Shown here: piece by piece, positions 61,473-64,000 of the stretch
Numbering within the stretch: the stretch's first letter is position 1
How the letters are laid out: each line of letters opens with the position of its first letter
NCBI GenBank assembly: GCA_904380375.1
Contig: CAJFID010000006.1
Coordinates: 22,070 to 86,069, forward strand
Direction: 5' to 3'
DNA from: Avimonas intestinalis
Lineage (GTDB): Bacteria > Bacillota > Clostridia > Oscillospirales > Acutalibacteraceae
Length of the DNA: 64,000 nt
The notes under the pieces: model-generated
The model's input: only the letters and a program-made list of their open reading frames with translations
Told to the model about the DNA's origin: nothing
Databases searched by the model: none
Program-made: the position numbers and the translations under genes

Positions 61473-63050
61473 TTAAAGAATCGCCTCCATGGAAGGGAAG
61501 CGAAAATGAATATACAGCTGTTTGTCCTCGCTGAATTCCACACGTTCAACCAAGCTTACCAGCAGTTCGCGGTTTTGATCGGTTGAAGATAAAAAGCGTT
61601 CGGCCAACTCTTTAGCCAGGGCTTTTTGATCGGCTGGCGATTTTGCTTCCTGTATGTACGCAGAAAGCTTTTGTTCCGTCCTCGTCCGTTCGTCCTTCAT
61701 CCTTTGGTATATCCGGGCAAAATCCTCTTCCGTCAGCAGGCCGCTTAGTCGGTCGAAATAGACTTTGTCGATTTGGGAAGACAGGGATTGGATTTTGGCT
61801 TTAAGCTGTGTCATCTCCTGTTCGACTTGCTGCGGCAGTTCCGTTTCCCGGATTTCACGTTCCGCCAATACGGTCAAATCCGAGAAATCCACGTATTTCC
61901 GGCATATATCATTGACTTGTTCGAGAACCGCTTGGGTTATTTTTTCTTCTTTGACAGCATGACATGTGCAGGCGCCAGACTTGGTGAACCGTTGATAGGT
62001 GCGGCAGAGAAAATACAGGCAGTCCTCTCCGTTTGGCTTCTTTCGGTTTACCACAGCCAGTGGATATCCGCATTCGTGACAGAAAATCAGTCCTTTGAGC
62101 AGAAAATCATAGGTCCGGCTTCGCGTATACCGTCGGCTCTGTATGAGTAGCTGTACTTTCTCAAATGCCTCTTTCGACACCAATGGTTCATGGGTGTTTT
62201 CTACAATCACCCAGTCCTTACGGTCCGTGCGCACACACATTTTGGATTTATAACTGATTTTTTTGGATCGCCCCTGCACCATGTTGCCGATATATGTTTC
62301 ATTCTGCAGCATTTCGGCAATACGTTCACTGCTCCAAAGCCCAGCATACGGTCCTGTGCGCCCCTGGTTCAGACCCGCATATACGGCCGGTGGCGGGATT
62401 TTTTCATCATTAAGCGCCGCGGCGATCTGCCGACCGGAAATTCCCGCCAATGCCATAGAAAAAATCCGCCGGACTATGGGAGCTACCTCTTCATCAATAA
62501 CGATTTTGTTCTTTTCGGTCGGATGCATCTTATACCCATACATGGGCTTACCTCCGATGAACAGACCTTTGCGCTGCTTGTCGTGTTTGACACTTTTGAT
62601 TTTTTTGGAAATATCCTTGGCATACATGTCGTTCATGATGGCTCGAAAAGGCGTAATGTCGTTGGCGGTAGAGTCTACACCAGTGTCGATCCCATCCAGA
62701 AGAGAGATATACCGCACATGATGTTCCGGAAAATACCGTTCCATGTAATGACCTGTCAGAATGTAATCGCGTCCCAGCCTGGACAGATCTTTCGTGATAA
62801 CCATATTGACTTTTTTTGCCTCGATATCGCCGATCAACCGTTTAAAATCCGGGCGATCAAAGTTTGTCCCCGACCAACCGTCATCAATATAGGTATCGTA
62901 AACACACAAATGCTGCCGCTCAACAAATTCTTCTAGCAGAGACTTCTGATTATTGACGCTTTCAGACGGTCCTTCGTTTTCATCCTCCTTTGATAATCGA
63001 ATGTATAAACCGACATGGTAATTCATGGGATTGCTTATTTCTAAAAACAT
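61473..63050 (-). CDS. Large serine recombinase (site-specific integrase/excisionase)
   Basis: ATG at 63050 has GGAGG six to seven bases upstream; frames opening at 63077 or 63026 lack this. The 525-residue protein has the resolvase domain (about 10-160) with catalytic Ser20 in YIRLSKED, and ITKDLSRLGRDY with conserved Arg residues. A recombinase domain (about 165-280) follows. A zinc ribbon (CHECGYPL and, further on, CTCHAVKEE) with a coiled-coil insertion (about 395-455) completes it. Its stop lies 30 bases from the sigK-like fragment, as expected for the enzyme that inserted and could excise the element. Confidence 0.93.
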   Translation of the reverse strand: MFLEISNPMNYHVGLYIRLSKEDENEGPSESVNNQKSLLEEFVERQHLCVYDTYIDDGWSGTNFDRPDFKRLIGDIEAKKVNMVITKDLSRLGRDYILTGHYMERYFPEHHVRYISLLDGIDTGVDSTANDITPFRAIMNDMYAKDISKKIKSVKHDKQRKGLFIGGKPMYGYKMHPTEKNKIVIDEEVAPIVRRIFSMALAGISGRQIAAALNDEKIPPPAVYAGLNQGRTGPYAGLWSSERIAEMLQNETYIGNMVQGRSKKISYKSKMCVRTDRKDWVIVENTHEPLVSKEAFEKVQLLIQSRRYTRSRTYDFLLKGLIFCHECGYPLAVVNRKKPNGEDCLYFLCRTYQRFTKSGACTCHAVKEEKITQAVLEQVNDICRKYVDFSDLTVLAEREIRETELPQQVEQEMTQLKAKIQSLSSQIDKVYFDRLSGLLTEEDFARIYQRMKDERTRTEQKLSAYIQEAKSPADQKALAKELAERFLSSTDQNRELLVSLVERVEFSEDKQLYIHFRFPSMEAIL

Positions 63051-63088
63051 TGTATACCTCCAGAAACAAGCGACCATTCATCAGGAAC

Positions 63089-63115
63089 ATTATACTATAG
63101 ACACGTTGTTTTTAG
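63089..63115 (-). promoter_or_regulatory. Possible promoter for the recombinase
   Basis: Minus strand TATAAT (63094-63089) lies about 40 bases upstream of the recombinase start, with a weak TTGCTA 18 bases before it. It overlaps the end of the small reading frame at 63090-63224. Confidence 0.4.
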
Positions 63116-63224
63116 CAAGCAAACAGCGTACATATACTACAAAGGCATGCAAAAGAAGCTGTTTTACATCTTCGCCGTTCTCTTGGAAAATACAATGTAC
63201 GGATAAGTCGGTTTGTTTTGTCAT
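63090..63224 (-). CDS. Small protein upstream of the recombinase (unknown function)
   Basis: ATG at 63224 has AGGAAAGGA upstream and gives 44 residues (TKQTDLSVHCIFQENGEDVK, then a hydrophobic helix). It ends about 40 bases before the recombinase start, in the same orientation. I do not recognise a family. Small proteins next to large serine recombinases are sometimes directionality factors, but nothing in the sequence proves this. Confidence 0.5.
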   Translation of the reverse strand: MTKQTDLSVHCIFQENGEDVKQLLLHAFVVYVRCLLAKNNVSIV

Positions 63225-63534
63225 ATAAAGGCATCCTTTCCTATGGAATGGTAAAAGATATGCCAAAAGTTGAAATAACTTGCTTGTCCCAAAAATAAAC
63301 CGTATTGTGTCACCGCTTACCGGCCCATTTCCTGCGCCCATTCCAGCCGCGTATTTTCAGGCCGATGCTATGCATCGTTTTATCCTGTGGGCATGCTTTT
63401 ATCTCCGCACACTGTCCGCAGGCACCTGTATAATTTCCGGTATTGGCATTCTGTTTTCAAGGTACACGGGCCTCAAAAGCGCCGTTCACCCATATAAAGA
63501 GCTGACGAATTCTCAAAAAGGTACACAAGAATAC

Positions 63535-63573
63535 AAAAAAGTCCTCTCGATTAAAAATCGAGAGGACTTTTTT
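63535..63573. terminator. Bidirectional intrinsic terminator
   Basis: An 11-bp stem (63541-63551 with 63557-63567) is flanked by AAAAAA on the left and TTTTTT (63568-63573) on the right. Confidence 0.75.
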
Positions 63574-63744
63574 GCCTGCAGAGAAGGCGGCGTTTGGCGA
63601 GTTTTTTGAGTTCATATCCGCGCCAGCATCTTTGCGCCTATTCCAAGGAGTGTGTGAAAACGGTTCAGCGACAAGATTGGAGGAATTACCAAGAGCTGGC
63701 GGATGCCGCCCGGTGTAATGCCAAAGAGAAACATGCCATGTATT

Positions 63745-63776
63745 GAAGAGAGCCGATGTACTCATCGGCTCTCTTC
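63745..63776. terminator. Intrinsic hairpin with 14-bp stem
   Basis: GAAGAGAGCCGATG (63745-63758) pairs with CATCGGCTCTCTTC (63763-63776) around a TACT loop. It lies immediately after a short open frame and converges on the gene at 63799, so it may serve both strands. Confidence 0.6.
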
Positions 63777-63798
63777 GCTGTATAATCGCATTTTTTCT

Positions 63799-64000
63799 TT
63801 ACACATGTTTTCTTCTTATTAGAAGAAAACATACAACAGCTCCGGCAACGATGATAGTGGGAATAAGCCAGTACAAGAACTGTAACGAATGACCGCTACT
63901 CGATTCTCCCATATAGCCGCCCGCCTTATTGCTAGAATTCGCTTCATATTGAGCGGATAGCTGCGCTGCCGCCTCGTAGTCTAAAATCTTTGAAGAATTG
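63799..64000 (-). CDS. C-terminal end of a membrane-anchored protein (runs off the right edge)
   Basis: The frame is open from base 64000 to the TAA at 63801-63799 (66 codons). A hydrophilic, Ser/Asn-rich stretch (SAQYEANSSNKAGGYMGES) is followed by a transmembrane segment (YWLIPTIIVAGAVVCFLLI) and RRKHV. This is a typical single-pass C-terminal anchor. The domain that defines its function lies outside the window. Confidence 0.7.
   Translation of the reverse strand, partial: NSSKILDYEAAAQLSAQYEANSSNKAGGYMGESSSGHSLQFLYWLIPTIIVAGAVVCFLLIRRKHV

Larger units (their letters stand above)
63225..63798. other. Gene-poor part of the element with two terminators
   Basis: No convincing long gene is seen. 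Short open frames occur on both strands, including a 30-codon frame ending at 63746 just before the second terminator, but none has a good start. The two hairpins are listed separately. Confidence 0.45.
61444..64000. mobile_element. Integrated serine-recombinase element in sigK (skin-like), truncated by the window
   Basis: The boundary lies at about 61444-61455, directly beside the sigK-like fragment. To its right, GC content falls well below that of the neighbouring core genes. The DNA carries a large serine recombinase, a small accessory reading frame, terminator-type hairpins and the end of a membrane protein gene. The other end is not in the window, so the size and the attachment core cannot be fixed. 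Confidence 0.72.

Noticed and set aside
63457..63765. 102-codon minus-strand frame and short plus-strand frames in the element
   Set aside because: They read through one or both terminator hairpins and none has a convincing start, although a 30-codon plus-strand frame ends exactly at the second hairpin.
1..64000. CRISPR arrays, tRNA or rRNA genes
   Set aside because: No regularly spaced repeats and no cloverleaf or rRNA-like sequence were recognised anywhere in the window.

Overview
The window looks like the chromosome of a spore-forming, high-GC Clostridia of the Oscillospiraceae/Ruminococcaceae kind, probably from the gut. The signs are GC-rich coding with Gram-positive ribosome binding sites and consensus sigma-A promoters, ABC sugar importers without their own ATPase, surface proteins with C-terminal anchors, an aspS-gatC fusion under a T-box, and the 3' end of a sigK-like sporulation sigma factor gene at the edge of a serine-recombinase element. 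This placement rests on reading the sequence, not on a database search.

1-31.8 kb (mostly + strand) is a carbohydrate locus. A truncated GH43 gene leaves to the left. Divergent from it, a promoter overlapped by a 30-bp palindromic operator drives a long gene series: M24-like protein, DMT permease, iron alcohol dehydrogenase, two LamG surface proteins, Gfo/Idh/MocA oxidoreductase, TIM-barrel isomerase, FucI-type isomerase, split transketolase, RpiB-like isomerase, then a large import module (two solute-binding proteins, four permeases, an NHL-YIP1 membrane protein and a DUF5696 protein). A LacI regulator with its own promoter, a GH2 glycosidase and two BNR/CBM9-like proteins follow. A second copy of the operator (27 of 30 identical) lies in front of the BNR pair. 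No kinase is present, although transketolase and RpiB-type enzymes normally act on phosphosugars. That suggests a substrate that already carries an acidic group, such as a sulfosugar.

31.8-51.0 kb (- strand) is a surface polysaccharide cluster. It starts with an XRE regulator and holds an EpsN-like aminotransferase, an EpsL-like priming transferase, an acetyltransferase broken by a one-base frameshift, five glycosyltransferases, a nucleotide-sugar dehydrogenase, a Wzy/ligase, a Wzx flippase, a WbpB/WbpD/WbpI-like set, and CapE-CapF-CapG for UDP-N-acetyl-L-fucosamine with their own promoter. A strong bidirectional terminator separates it from the sugar locus.

51.6-52.9 kb is an IS3-family element with 29-bp ends and a GAAG target duplication. 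Its transposase has Lys where the catalytic Glu of the DDE triad should be.

52.9-61.2 kb (- strand) is core genome: aspS-gatC fusion, gatA and gatB behind a T-box leader whose specifier loop reads GAAC (overlapping Glu and Asn codons), then a thioredoxin-like protein and a DUF4965/glutaminase-A-like protein.

61.3-64.0 kb is an integrated element of visibly lower GC. The last 32 codons of a sigK-like gene abut a large serine recombinase, which resembles the sigK-intervening (skin) elements of Bacillus and Clostridioides. The element runs off the right edge.
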